Assembly (NCBI GenBank): GCA_024405855.1
Contig: JAKSNZ010000017.1
Coordinates: forward strand, 1 to 32,932
Source of the DNA: Paludibacteraceae bacterium
GTDB lineage: Bacteria; Bacteroidota; Bacteroidia; Bacteroidales; Paludibacteraceae
Direction of reading: 5' to 3'
Length of the DNA: 32,932 nucleotides
Numbering within the stretch: the first letter of the stretch is position 1; each line of letters begins with the position of its first letter. Below are positions 1 to 7,373 of this stretch, one piece after another. The position numbers were made by a program, and so were the translations under genes. A model generated the notes under the pieces. The model made no database searches and was not told the origin of the DNA. It saw only the letters and a list, made by a program, of their open reading frames with translations.

Positions 1-66
1 AAAACAAAAATATAACAAAGAAAAAATAACAAACAATTAAATACTTAAAAATTATTATAATCGCAA

Positions 67-101
67 AAACCAAATGTGAAATTTTCTACAAACCAAATGT
101 G
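67..101 (+). repeat. Paired transposase-binding-like sites, left terminus
   Basis: The 12-mer AAACCAAATGTG occurs at 67-78 and 90-101, 23 bp apart (about two helical turns), each followed by an A/T-rich GAAA(A)TTT. The same 12-mer is inverted at 32762-32773 and a weaker copy is inverted at 32850-32869. Inverted arrays of short sites at both ends are what MuA-type transposases bind (family knowledge). The end nucleotides of the phage cannot be fixed from this window. Confidence 0.6.
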
Positions 102-114
102 TGAAAATTTTAAC

Positions 115-156
115 AAAAAAAGCAAAGATAGCAATCGTGCTAATCTTTGCTTTTTT
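115..156. terminator. Bidirectional hairpin terminator after tail fibre gene
   Basis: GCAAAGAT-AGCA, loop ATCG, TGCT-A-ATCTTTGC (122-150) forms a 12-bp stem with one bulged A. It is flanked by runs of A on the left and T on the right, so it can terminate in either direction. It lies 40 bp beyond the stop of the minus-strand tail fibre gene and would end the late tail transcript before the phage terminus. Confidence 0.85.
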
Positions 157-171
157 GCATACTATTTAATA

Positions 172-190
172 GTGTTTAAATGATTTTAAT
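172..190 (+). repeat. 19-bp direct repeat flanking tail fibre gene, copy 1
   Basis: GTGTTTAAATGATTTTAAT here and GTGTTTAAATGACTTTTAT at 3652-3670 match at 17 of 19 positions and flank the long fibre gene. On the minus strand both read as the end of an ORF (ATT/GTC-ATT-TAA). Copy 2 is the true 3' end of the upstream fibre gene (Lys-Val-Ile-stop), so copy 1 looks like the leftover 3' end (Ile-Lys-Ile-Ile-stop) of a related gene. Confidence 0.45.
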
Positions 191-198
191 TTGATAAA

Positions 199-3100
199 TT
201 ATTTAACAAGTATAGTTGCTATGTTATCACTATTAACCTCCATAACAATGTATCCAGTGTCGGATGCTGTAGCCATTCCATTATCATTGCATCTGCAATG
301 ACCTCCTACAGCAAGGGTGCCATCATGACGGATTCTTAATTTGCCTAACAGTCCAATCGGAGACCATTCCTTGCGGTACATTCTTGGAATATAATCTTCT
401 TCAGAATTGTATTCGGGATTAAGTTTAGGCTTTCTGTTCCCACTTTCATCTATATCATATAGCATTCTCCCCCATTCATCTGTCAGGTATTTGTTTTTCC
501 AATCCATTGCACCAGAATCACCAACAATAGCAGGCGTTGCGGATACAACTCCTATTATTTCATCTTCACTTTTGGCGACAACAATTTTATTTCCATTTAA
601 TGTAACAAACAATCCAACCCTGTCAGTCCCGTCAGAATTACCATCAAACCATTCAAACATTTCGGCATAATCCCCATTCATAACATTGTATGAACCCTTA
701 CCAAAAACATTACCAGAGTTTTCTTGAACCATAAACATTGTCTGTCTATTGTCATTCCAGCCATAAGCAAGTTCAAAGAATGGTTTATCGCCCCAATTGC
801 TGTAGTCCTTGTTGTATTTGCCAAAATAAGCACCATTATGCATCAAATCAACTAATCCCTCACCATGAACAAATGAGTTTGATTTTTGAGATACATTATT
901 GCAGCCTCCTACATGAGAATTTGCTCCCAATGCTTTGTTGTTGTATCCTTCAACATGAGAATAATCACCTATGGCTGCACCAAATTCAATAAACCATACT
1001 TCCCAAGAATCATTTGATGGAATAGTTCCAACGCTTTTATTAAAGCGTATATACGAATTATTAGTATCTACATCCGTAACATATACCATATGAGTGGTAC
1101 CATCACTTTCTATTACACAGTATCCATCATTGATGTTTGGTGTCATACTACCTTGGTATTTGTACCAATCTGAAGAATATCCCGAAGGAGTGCTTTCCAA
1201 TCTATAATATATTCTACTCAATATAACTGCACCGTCCGTAAAGGCTCGAGCAAACTTATCATAGGTATATCCTTGAAAATTTTGTGATTTACGTGGAGCG
1301 GGATTAATAGCATTGTACACCACCCCTGATTTAGGTGCTCTAATTGAATTTTTTGTTACGGCATCTTCATAAAACTCATATGAATTATCTGACACTCCAT
1401 TGTAAATTCCCATGCATATACTCATTGAAGAAGGTACCTTTCCCGTTTCACTATATGTTAGTTTATTCTCAAATTTTGAACTATCAAATTTAGAACTAAG
1501 AGAAGACAATGCAGAGTTTGCCTTACCATCAGCTTGGACAGCCTTGCCATTAGCAGTATCGGCAAGAGCGTATGCATTATTGGCATTGCCCAATGCGGTA
1601 TTTGCCGTTCCTTGTGCTGCCACTGCCGCCGCATTGGCGTTATTGGCTGTACCTTTAGCTTCATTTGCAATACCTTGTACTTGTGAAGCGAGTGTATAAG
1701 CATTATTGGCAGTACCTTGTGCATCGGTCGCTTTTCCGTTTGCTGTATCGGCAAGAGCGTATGCATTATTGGCATTGCCCAATGCTGTATTTGCCGTTCC
1801 CTGTGCTGCCACTGCCGCCGCATTGGCGTTATTAGCGGCACCTAACGCTTGATTGGCGGTTGTTTGCACAGCAGTAAATTCATTTTTGTCAGTCTTTGTA
1901 GCAATAGCCTCAGTGATTACTTTGTTCTGCACAGGATTAGTTGACATTGTGCTTAATGCATTGTCAACGACAAATTGTCTTGAATGGTTTAGCAAAAGTT
2001 TCCATACGGTACCATCATATATATACATATCACCAATGGCAACATCCGTTGTATCTACAACGGAACTTGCTACACCAGCTGTATATGAGATTCCATCTGG
2101 TTTGTAATTTGTATCACCTATAAGACCTATCAAATAATAATCACCAGTTTTATATAAATATGGAGATACTTTTGGATTTGTTTGAGGCAATCCAGTAGTA
2201 CAATCCCATATTGACAAGAACTTTCCTATTGCCTGCAAGTCTTCAATCTCTTCTTGCAGGTTTTTACCAACTTTTGCCGCCAAAACATCTGTTTCTGAAT
2301 CGGAATCAGTAGAAACGACGATTGCCGGTTTGCTCTTAATGAACGAGTCTGATGCACTATCTGTTTCACTCCAATCCGATTGAATATTTTGTGAATGCTT
2401 AAGACTAAAAATTCTTTCAGTATTTCCTTCTTGTGAGTGCACATAAAGTTTAAGAGATGCCATATCATACACCGAGGTGTGGGTGGTATGCCACGCACCG
2501 CCATTTCTACCATTAGCATAGTTAGCTCTACCTATTTCAACGACAGGCATAAATTCTTCATCAGTAGAATGAATTGTAATATCACCATAATGCTCTGTAA
2601 GTCCTGTAAATTCTGTTTTCCAACACAAAGGATTTTCGTTAGTGTATGCGTTTGAGTATTTCAAATAATTAGGCATAAAATCTTTAACACTAACTCCATT
2701 TGTAAGCATGGTACATATTAGGTCATAACGTTCAAGCCCCATACCATGGTCTTCTATTGAACTCCAATCAAGCGTTCCATCCTGGTTGTACTCTACATTA
2801 AGCAGATGAAAATTTGTCATTACAGGCTTGTCGCTAACATCAATAACAATCCCTATATTGTCAGCATACTCAAGTACGTATGTTCCAGTAGGGTCAGCAC
2901 ACATAAAGTGAACTTCTTGACCAGCATTAGCAAACACATCAAAATTATCTCTAATATCTTCAAGTGCTGTGCGTGCTGATGAATGATAATCCAAAATGTA
3001 TTTTACCACCATGCTCAAAGGCATACGTTCTTTGCCTCTAAGCTGATTTGTTGTACCCATATCTGAAGGCACAACATTAATGCTACATATCAGACCTTTC

Positions 3101-3642
3101 TCATTAATACCATCCACCATCTTAAATGGAAGTAGTTTGAATTTCTCAGCATCATATTCATTAAGCATATCTGCATCAGTAATTCCTGTTACTGAAGCAA
3201 CACCGATGCTTGCATATCTGCCTTTTGCACTATTGGTTTTAACAACAAAATCCACCTGGTTGTCATAGTACCAATCCAAGTTCCTACCATACAAATTGCC
3301 ATTGCGTACAGAAGAACAACCTCCTATGATATGAGAATTCAGTTCATTTGTGAAATGTTGTTTGGCATAATCATAATCAATATTATTATGGTCATACCAT
3401 ATTTCCCATAAAAACTCATCAATTTTTGACAGGGTAAAAAACGGGAAACTCTTTTCCTTTATTATTGCCTCCACATCATTTGCAGTAGTTTTTTCTGCAA
3501 GAGCCTCATCTAAGTTGTTGATATCACTTGTCTGTAGTGTTTCACTTTTGTGCCGATAACTGTCAAACACGGCGGCAAACTGAGCGGCTGTGGGTTTCAT
3601 TCCTCTCTGAAACCATGATTTTATTGTCTGAATGTCTATCAT
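199..3642 (-). CDS. Long tail fibre with embedded choloylglycine-hydrolase-like (Ntn) domain and C-terminal peptidase_G2-like self-cleavage domain
   Basis: A 1147-aa virion fibre, the last gene of the late tail operon. Residues 1-100 are a short attachment-like region. Residues 109-405 resemble the choloylglycine hydrolase/linear amide C-N hydrolase (Ntn) family: GG-Cys109-SS, GRNLDW with Arg120 and Asp123, GINEKGL at 178-184, HFMCADPTGTYVLEY at 245-259, VMTN with Asn277, and HTTHTSVYD at 385-393. The nucleophile is internal, so activity would need cleavage between Gly108 and Cys109, as in acid ceramidase and penicillin acyltransferase. Residues 480-553 are a small beta domain. Residues 590-715 are Ala/Asn heptads, probably a trimeric coiled coil. 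Residues 892-930 are YadA-head-like repeats. Residues 985-1147 match peptidase_G2, an intramolecular chaperone (GDYAEMFEW at 990-998). The substrate is unknown. Confidence 0.85.
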   Translation of the reverse strand: MIDIQTIKSWFQRGMKPTAAQFAAVFDSYRHKSETLQTSDINNLDEALAEKTTANDVEAIIKEKSFPFFTLSKIDEFLWEIWYDHNNIDYDYAKQHFTNELNSHIIGGCSSVRNGNLYGRNLDWYYDNQVDFVVKTNSAKGRYASIGVASVTGITDADMLNEYDAEKFKLLPFKMVDGINEKGLICSINVVPSDMGTTNQLRGKERMPLSMVVKYILDYHSSARTALEDIRDNFDVFANAGQEVHFMCADPTGTYVLEYADNIGIVIDVSDKPVMTNFHLLNVEYNQDGTLDWSSIEDHGMGLERYDLICTMLTNGVSVKDFMPNYLKYSNAYTNENPLCWKTEFTGLTEHYGDITIHSTDEEFMPVVEIGRANYANGRNGGAWHTTHTSVYDMASLKLYVHSQEGNTERIFSLKHSQNIQSDWSETDSASDSFIKSKPAIVVSTDSDSETDVLAAKVGKNLQEEIEDLQAIGKFLSIWDCTTGLPQTNPKVSPYLYKTGDYYLIGLIGDTNYKPDGISYTAGVASSVVDTTDVAIGDMYIYDGTVWKLLLNHSRQFVVDNALSTMSTNPVQNKVITEAIATKTDKNEFTAVQTTANQALGAANNANAAAVAAQGTANTALGNANNAYALADTANGKATDAQGTANNAYTLASQVQGIANEAKGTANNANAAAVAAQGTANTALGNANNAYALADTANGKAVQADGKANSALSSLSSKFDSSKFENKLTYSETGKVPSSMSICMGIYNGVSDNSYEFYEDAVTKNSIRAPKSGVVYNAINPAPRKSQNFQGYTYDKFARAFTDGAVILSRIYYRLESTPSGYSSDWYKYQGSMTPNINDGYCVIESDGTTHMVYVTDVDTNNSYIRFNKSVGTIPSNDSWEVWFIEFGAAIGDYSHVEGYNNKALGANSHVGGCNNVSQKSNSFVHGEGLVDLMHNGAYFGKYNKDYSNWGDKPFFELAYGWNDNRQTMFMVQENSGNVFGKGSYNVMNGDYAEMFEWFDGNSDGTDRVGLFVTLNGNKIVVAKSEDEIIGVVSATPAIVGDSGAMDWKNKYLTDEWGRMLYDIDESGNRKPKLNPEYNSEEDYIPRMYRKEWSPIGLLGKLRIRHDGTLAVGGHCRCNDNGMATASDTGYIVMEVNSDNIATILVK
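1556..1833. repeat. 89-bp direct repeat within the fibre gene (1556-1644 and 1745-1833)
   Basis: The two copies differ at only two positions and are offset by 189 bp (63 codons), so they keep the frame. They encode the repeated QGTANTALGNANNAYALADT segment of the coiled-coil stalk. Near identity at silent sites points to recent duplication or gene conversion. Slipped recombination here would change stalk length by 63 residues. Confidence 0.85.
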
Positions 3643-3651
3643 AATTAAATG

Positions 3652-3670
3652 GTGTTTAAATGACTTTTAT
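3652..3670 (+). repeat. 19-bp direct repeat flanking tail fibre gene, copy 2
   Basis: This is the partner of 172-190 (17 of 19 identical). It overlaps the stop codon of the upstream fibre gene and the gap before the long fibre gene. Together the copies bracket a 3.48-kb fibre cassette. Confidence 0.45.
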
Positions 3671-4594
3671 AAGTTTGTATAATGCATAAAATGGAGGACG
3701 GTTCTCGTGTGCCACTTCTGCATTTTTTCCAGATGGATATTCCACTCCATTTATAATAGGTTTTGAAGATTCAAGCGTATCCCAATGTTTTGTAGAGTCA
3801 CCTCCGTTGTCAAACCAGTTTCCTTCCGAAGGGTCATACTTATCATACTTATGTGTATGTGCTGGCAACCCTGATTCAGCTGCCGTTAATAGGTGAAATG
3901 CTTCACCACCAGTGTCGTTTGGACTATATAGTGCATTTGTATCTATACCAGCACCTACAATAAATCTTCCAGCCAAATTTGGAATATCCATATTGCCAAT
4001 TTTGGTTATACGAACATAATATAAAGAACCATTATGTCCAATTTGTGCAGTAGCATTAGAGTACCTGCTTGTCCATTTCTGTTTTTCTGTATTACAAATA
4101 CTATAATTGTTGTTTGTAAAAAAACCACAACACGGAACCCATCCGTATGGAATGTTATCAAAAGATGCCTCTCCATACCAGTCTATCACAGTTCCCTTAG
4201 GAGAATGATGCCTTTTGGCTTCTGCCAAATCATCCATTATGTCTTTTATACTTTTTATTTCGGTAAAGGCGGCTCTTGGTATACCTGCAACACTTGCATA
4301 TACGGCATAACGCTTAATTCTCGCTCCTTCTATTGTTGTGTCATTAAAGGAAATGTCCTCTGACACTTCTTTGCGACTTATACTTTGTAGTCTACTGCCT
4401 TTTAGAGGCATTATTTCTCCATTGAATATCACTAATCCATCTGTAGTTGCTGTACTATCTTGTATTATGATGTTTTGTCCCACCAAACTGCTCAGTCCGT
4501 AAAGCAGTTTTATTTGCTCCTGCATAAATTCAAGCGTGTCTGTTGACAGAGGAAATTTGTTATATCCGTTGTCCTTAAATTTTTGTGTATTCAT
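3656..4594 (-). CDS. Tail fibre/collar-domain protein
   Basis: A 312-aa protein, started at the ATG two bases after the preceding stop; a longer reading frame to 4645 would overlap that gene by 50 bp. The C-terminus carries hallmarks of tail-collar/microcystin-dependent-like fibres: PNLAGRFIVGAG, then GLPAHTHKY with the His-x-His pair, and the final AHENRPPFYALYKLIKVI. The N-terminal third resembles the baseplate-attaching part of short fibres. It follows the gp48-like gene, the usual place for fibre genes in Mu-like phages. In some Bacteroides Mu-like phages a fibre 3' end is a diversity-generating target, but no reverse transcriptase is present here. Confidence 0.75.
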   Translation of the reverse strand: MNTQKFKDNGYNKFPLSTDTLEFMQEQIKLLYGLSSLVGQNIIIQDSTATTDGLVIFNGEIMPLKGSRLQSISRKEVSEDISFNDTTIEGARIKRYAVYASVAGIPRAAFTEIKSIKDIMDDLAEAKRHHSPKGTVIDWYGEASFDNIPYGWVPCCGFFTNNNYSICNTEKQKWTSRYSNATAQIGHNGSLYYVRITKIGNMDIPNLAGRFIVGAGIDTNALYSPNDTGGEAFHLLTAAESGLPAHTHKYDKYDPSEGNWFDNGGDSTKHWDTLESSKPIINGVEYPSGKNAEVAHENRPPFYALYKLIKVI

Positions 4595-4595
4595 A

Positions 4596-5084
4596 TCAGT
4601 AACTTGTATTAAATGTTCTTGATGCCAATCTGTACTTATTAACAATTGAGTTTATTCTTGCTTTGTTATAATCATTCCATTCCACTGAAATAGGTATTAT
4701 TACAGTAAATGACACTGTAGGTTTCTTAATAATTTCCTCATCCCACAAAATCAAATATGATTCATCTTCCACAATGGTGTGCCTATCCTTAAAATCCCCA
4801 ATTTCATCGTATGCAGTCAGCCAATTACCCTTGGCGTTTATATCCTCTATCTCAAAGCCGGCACTGTAATCAGTGATTTGAAACTCCTTGTTAAGAGCGT
4901 CCTTTATATAGCATATCTGGCTTGTATGTTCCAAATCATACAACCTTTTATCTCTTGCCGTATGATGCCTGTCGTGTATCTCTTGTATCGGATCCATCAA
5001 AGTGCGTAACAAGGCTATCATCAGCGGCTGCCTTAGAAATGTTGGCAACAACAGTACTGCAAGTTTTGTATAATCAATTTTCAT
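4596..5084 (-). CDS. Baseplate/tail protein, Mu gp48-like (tail protein I type)
   Basis: A 162-aa protein, placed directly after the gp47/J-like gene and overlapping it by 11 bp. It precedes the fibres, the position of Mu gp48/P2 gpI. The sequence begins with a Leu-rich stretch (KLAVLLLPTFLR) and a helical segment, then a mixed alpha/beta region ending in NTSY. No catalytic motif is visible. Its probable role is to connect the baseplate wedge to tail fibres. The assignment rests mainly on size and gene order. Confidence 0.6.
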   Translation of the reverse strand: MKIDYTKLAVLLLPTFLRQPLMIALLRTLMDPIQEIHDRHHTARDKRLYDLEHTSQICYIKDALNKEFQITDYSAGFEIEDINAKGNWLTAYDEIGDFKDRHTIVEDESYLILWDEEIIKKPTVSFTVIIPISVEWNDYNKARINSIVNKYRLASRTFNTSY

Positions 5085-5919
5085 ACACCAAATATTCTAA
5101 ATCCAGCAAGGTCCTGTCTCCTTTAAAATACCCCGATACAGGCTGGCAGAAAGCGACAACCTCTTCTTTTTGGTCTGCAACCTCCCCATAATATACAGCT
5201 TCAAGTTCAATCATCTCAATACCATCCACACGTTGTAAGGCATCAACCATCTCATTCTTTCTGAACTCACCATTGAAAGGAAGATTCTCAATATAATTTT
5301 TAATGGCATTTTCAGCCACTTTTGTACCGTCTGCCTTACTTTGTCCGCTGCTGTCTATCAGTAGTGGATTATAGTAAATTTTGGCATGCACTTCCAGATA
5401 ATCACCTTCTTGAGATAACACATCAATACGCACCCCTGCATCTTTAATCTCATGCATATAAGCCACAAATGCCTCTTTCTCTTCTTCCGTCAATGGTTCC
5501 GGACCCGTTTTGGCAACCTTTAAATATAGCGTGGCATTCTCTTTTCCCTCTGTACAGGCCGCAAAAGTCACCGGCATAACAACACTCTCGTCATCATCAG
5601 CCTTTGCATATTTGTCAGTACCATCTATCAGTGATTCACCATAATGGAATGCCATTGCCTTTTTTACGTACCAGCGTAATGAATGCGGTTTCATTTTTGC
5701 TATATATTCATCCACCTCTGCCTTGTGCGTGTCAAACAGTTTTTCAAGTGTCCAAATAGCGGAAGAAACTATGTAGAGCAGAATATTCTCAATGCTGACT
5801 TTGCTGAATTTGTCAGCAAATTTATCACCTTGCTCAAAACCGTACTTGGACTGAAGCGTACCGTCTGACATAAACGCTTCAGCCATTTCATTTTTAATTT
5901 CATCTATTGTCCTTGCCAT
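5074..5919 (-). CDS. Baseplate J-like protein (Mu gp47-like)
   Basis: A 281-aa baseplate wedge protein. The N-terminus MARTIDEIKNEMAEAFM and a mid-protein run (GVRIDVLSQEGDYLEVHAKI, then AIKNYIENLPFNGEF) fit the baseplate J family: a helical start, then a beta domain, then a helix-turn before GEFRKNEMVDALQRVDGI. It overlaps the next gene by 11 bp, which implies translational coupling. It starts two bases after the LysM-like gene stop. Identification is from pattern and gene order. Confidence 0.75.
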   Translation of the reverse strand: MARTIDEIKNEMAEAFMSDGTLQSKYGFEQGDKFADKFSKVSIENILLYIVSSAIWTLEKLFDTHKAEVDEYIAKMKPHSLRWYVKKAMAFHYGESLIDGTDKYAKADDDESVVMPVTFAACTEGKENATLYLKVAKTGPEPLTEEEKEAFVAYMHEIKDAGVRIDVLSQEGDYLEVHAKIYYNPLLIDSSGQSKADGTKVAENAIKNYIENLPFNGEFRKNEMVDALQRVDGIEMIELEAVYYGEVADQKEEVVAFCQPVSGYFKGDRTLLDLEYLVYEN

Positions 5920-5921
5920 AT

Positions 5922-6215
5922 CTATTGTATTTCAAAATCGTATTCTATTCTCCAGAACTCTATTCCTTCACCCTCGCCCAATATTTCATAAATCTCTGCC
6001 GTTGTTATTGAGGTTGCAGGCTTAATGTCATTTACCTCATAGTATTGTCTATTATCATTGTCCACCGATGCGGTGATATCAAGTTGTTGCCCGTTGGTCA
6101 GGTCATCCGTCAGACTTATTCCGTTAAGCGTGGCGACATCGTATGCCGCCTCCATAGCACCGCAATATTGCAGTGCCACATCAAACAATCCCTGTCTTGA
6201 TGTTACCGTTATCAT
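5922..6215 (-). CDS. Small LysM-like/tail protein X-like
   Basis: A 97-aa protein. The first 50 residues (ALQYCGAMEAAYDVATLNGI, then TDDLTNGQQLDI) have the repeated-dosage shape of a LysM fold: an ordered helix, Asn-Gly turn, 'L.nGQ.L.I'. This is typical of tail protein X-like components that contact the hub. It overlaps the spanin-like gene by 4 bp (ATGA) and is followed immediately by baseplate J. It probably acts in baseplate assembly or at the peptidoglycan; the exact role is uncertain. Confidence 0.5.
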   Translation of the reverse strand: MITVTSRQGLFDVALQYCGAMEAAYDVATLNGISLTDDLTNGQQLDITASVDNDNRQYYEVNDIKPATSITTAEIYEILGEGEGIEFWRIEYDFEIQ

Positions 6216-6769
6216 CTTGTATAACGCTTTATTATCAATGCCACGGCGATTCCCACTATGGCAACTATTCCAACAATTAGTGCAACAAGCCAGGCTGGTG
6301 TACTGGTTTTCTCTTCCGTGTCAACATCCTCGCTACTCTTATCCCTAACACTCTCTTTGCTTTTGCTGTCATCTTTCTCAACGCTTGAGGTGTTTTGCTT
6401 TGTCGTCTCCTCTGTTGTTATATCTTTTCCTGTCCTGCTTTTCTTCTCTGTCTTACGATTTTCAACAGATTTCACATACTGTTTCCCTGTGCTGTCAGGC
6501 TCACTATAGGTTGTCAATGTTGAGGTAACGGTGATTTCCTCATCTTCAACACTGTGGTCAACAGTCCTTGTGTCAGATGCTGCGGACTCCTCACATTCCT
6601 TGACAGATGACAATTCAATTTCTTCTACAGAGTGGATATCATTATTTGTCGTCCTCTCTGTCTTGACTGTTTTGCAACTCACTGCGAACAGGACAATTAG
6701 CAGCATGAGGGCAATTCTGAATCCTGTCAATAGCCTTGTTAAGCATCTTAATGTCTTTACGTAATCCAT
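6212..6769 (-). CDS. Unimolecular-spanin-like lipoprotein with C-terminal membrane anchor
   Basis: A 185-aa protein with a basic N-terminus, a hydrophobic run (residues 18-31) and lipobox-like FAVSC, predicting outer-membrane lipidation at Cys32. A long charged Ser/Thr/Glu/Lys linker (33-155) contains no hydrophobic stretch. A strong C-terminal transmembrane segment (PAWLVALIVGIVAIVGIAVA) is followed by basic KRYTR. A lipid anchor plus a C-terminal TM in one protein is the architecture of u-spanins (phage T1 gp11 type), which fuse inner and outer membranes at lysis. Its start lies inside the preceding holin-like gene in another frame (128-bp overlap), a common trait of spanin genes. A shorter start at 6706 keeps the lipobox. 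Confidence 0.75.
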   Translation of the reverse strand: MDYVKTLRCLTRLLTGFRIALMLLIVLFAVSCKTVKTERTTNNDIHSVEEIELSSVKECEESAASDTRTVDHSVEDEEITVTSTLTTYSEPDSTGKQYVKSVENRKTEKKSRTGKDITTEETTKQNTSSVEKDDSKSKESVRDKSSEDVDTEEKTSTPAWLVALIVGIVAIVGIAVALIIKRYTR

Positions 6770-6959
6770 TTACCTCTTTTTTTAATGGTTCCACAATATA
6801 TTCGTTAAAACTGTCAAGCAGTTTCTTGCTGTTGTCAAGTTCCATACTCTTTACAGCCTCTTCCGCTTTCTTTTTGGTTGATTTAAGCGTTACAAGAGTG
6901 ACTATCAAAGCACCGCCAAGTAAGGCCTCTATAACGCTTCTGATAATTGTCTCTAACAT
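6642..6959 (-). CDS. Holin-like/membrane-anchored coiled-coil protein
   Basis: A 105-aa protein from the ATG overlapping the amidase stop; a longer frame reaches 6980. One N-terminal membrane segment (VIEALLGGALIVTLVTL, residues 8-25) is followed by KSTKKK and a long amphipathic helix, then a Cys-rich tail (NCPHAANCPV). It sits between endolysin and spanin-like gene, so holin, pinholin or i-spanin are the candidates. A single TM plus coiled coil is atypical for a canonical holin, so the exact role is open. Its 3' third encodes the spanin start in another frame. Confidence 0.5.
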   Translation of the reverse strand: MLETIIRSVIEALLGGALIVTLVTLKSTKKKAEEAVKSMELDNSKKLLDSFNEYIVEPLKKEVNGLRKDIKMLNKAIDRIQNCPHAANCPVRSELQNSQDREDDK

Positions 6960-7372
6960 AATCCAACATCCTCCTTCCACTTTTTAACGTTGAATGACGG
7001 ACACGCCTTTGTGGCATATTCATTATGTCCGTGAACGGTGGCACCAGGATAGCGTGTCATCAGCTCTTTAACAAGCTTAACCAGCGTGGCTTTCTGTGCA
7101 GCGGTCCTGGTGTCCTTTGCCTCCGTCATATCCTTGTTCATACCTCCAATGTAGCATATACCTATACTGTTTTGGTTGTGTCCTGTACAGTGGGCTCCTA
7201 TCACATCTTCAGACCTGCCCTTATGAACATTGCCGGCAATATCTATTATATAGTGGTACCCAATGTCATTGAATCCACGCTCCTTGTGCCAAGTGCGTAT
7301 CATATCCACACTTACGTCACGTCCTTCAGGTGTGGCACTGCAATGAATAATAATCTCATTAATCTTTCTCAT
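6953..7372 (-). CDS. Endolysin, N-acetylmuramoyl-L-alanine amidase (amidase_2)
   Basis: A 139-aa zinc amidase that would cut the lactyl-alanine bond of peptidoglycan at lysis. Family motifs are in order: INEIIIHCSATPEG (first Zn His), DIGYHYIIDIAGNVHKGR, VIGAHCTGHNQNSIGICYIGG, a VHGHNEYATKACPSF segment with the second Zn His and Cys. MRKINEIIIHC is the usual start of Bacteroidales amidases, and it lies two bases after the gp25-like stop, so I chose it over an upstream ATG at 7390. No signal peptide is visible, consistent with holin-dependent release. Confidence 0.93.
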   Translation of the reverse strand: MRKINEIIIHCSATPEGRDVSVDMIRTWHKERGFNDIGYHYIIDIAGNVHKGRSEDVIGAHCTGHNQNSIGICYIGGMNKDMTEAKDTRTAAQKATLVKLVKELMTRYPGATVHGHNEYATKACPSFNVKKWKEDVGLC

Positions 7373-7373
7373 G

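Noticed and set aside
1458..1841. 127-aa minus-strand ORF in the fibre repeats
   Set aside because: It is a shadow frame of the repetitive Ala/Asn coiled-coil coding sequence; its apparent repeats come from the 89-bp repeat.
2420..3330. Calling the fibre domain a true bile-salt hydrolase
   Set aside because: Cys109 to Arg120/Asp123 spacing (11/14) is shorter than in bile-salt hydrolases (16/19), so the substrate cannot be inferred from motifs.
3656..4594. Diversity-generating retroelement at the fibre 3' end
   Set aside because: No reverse transcriptase gene, template repeat or accessory protein was seen anywhere in the window.
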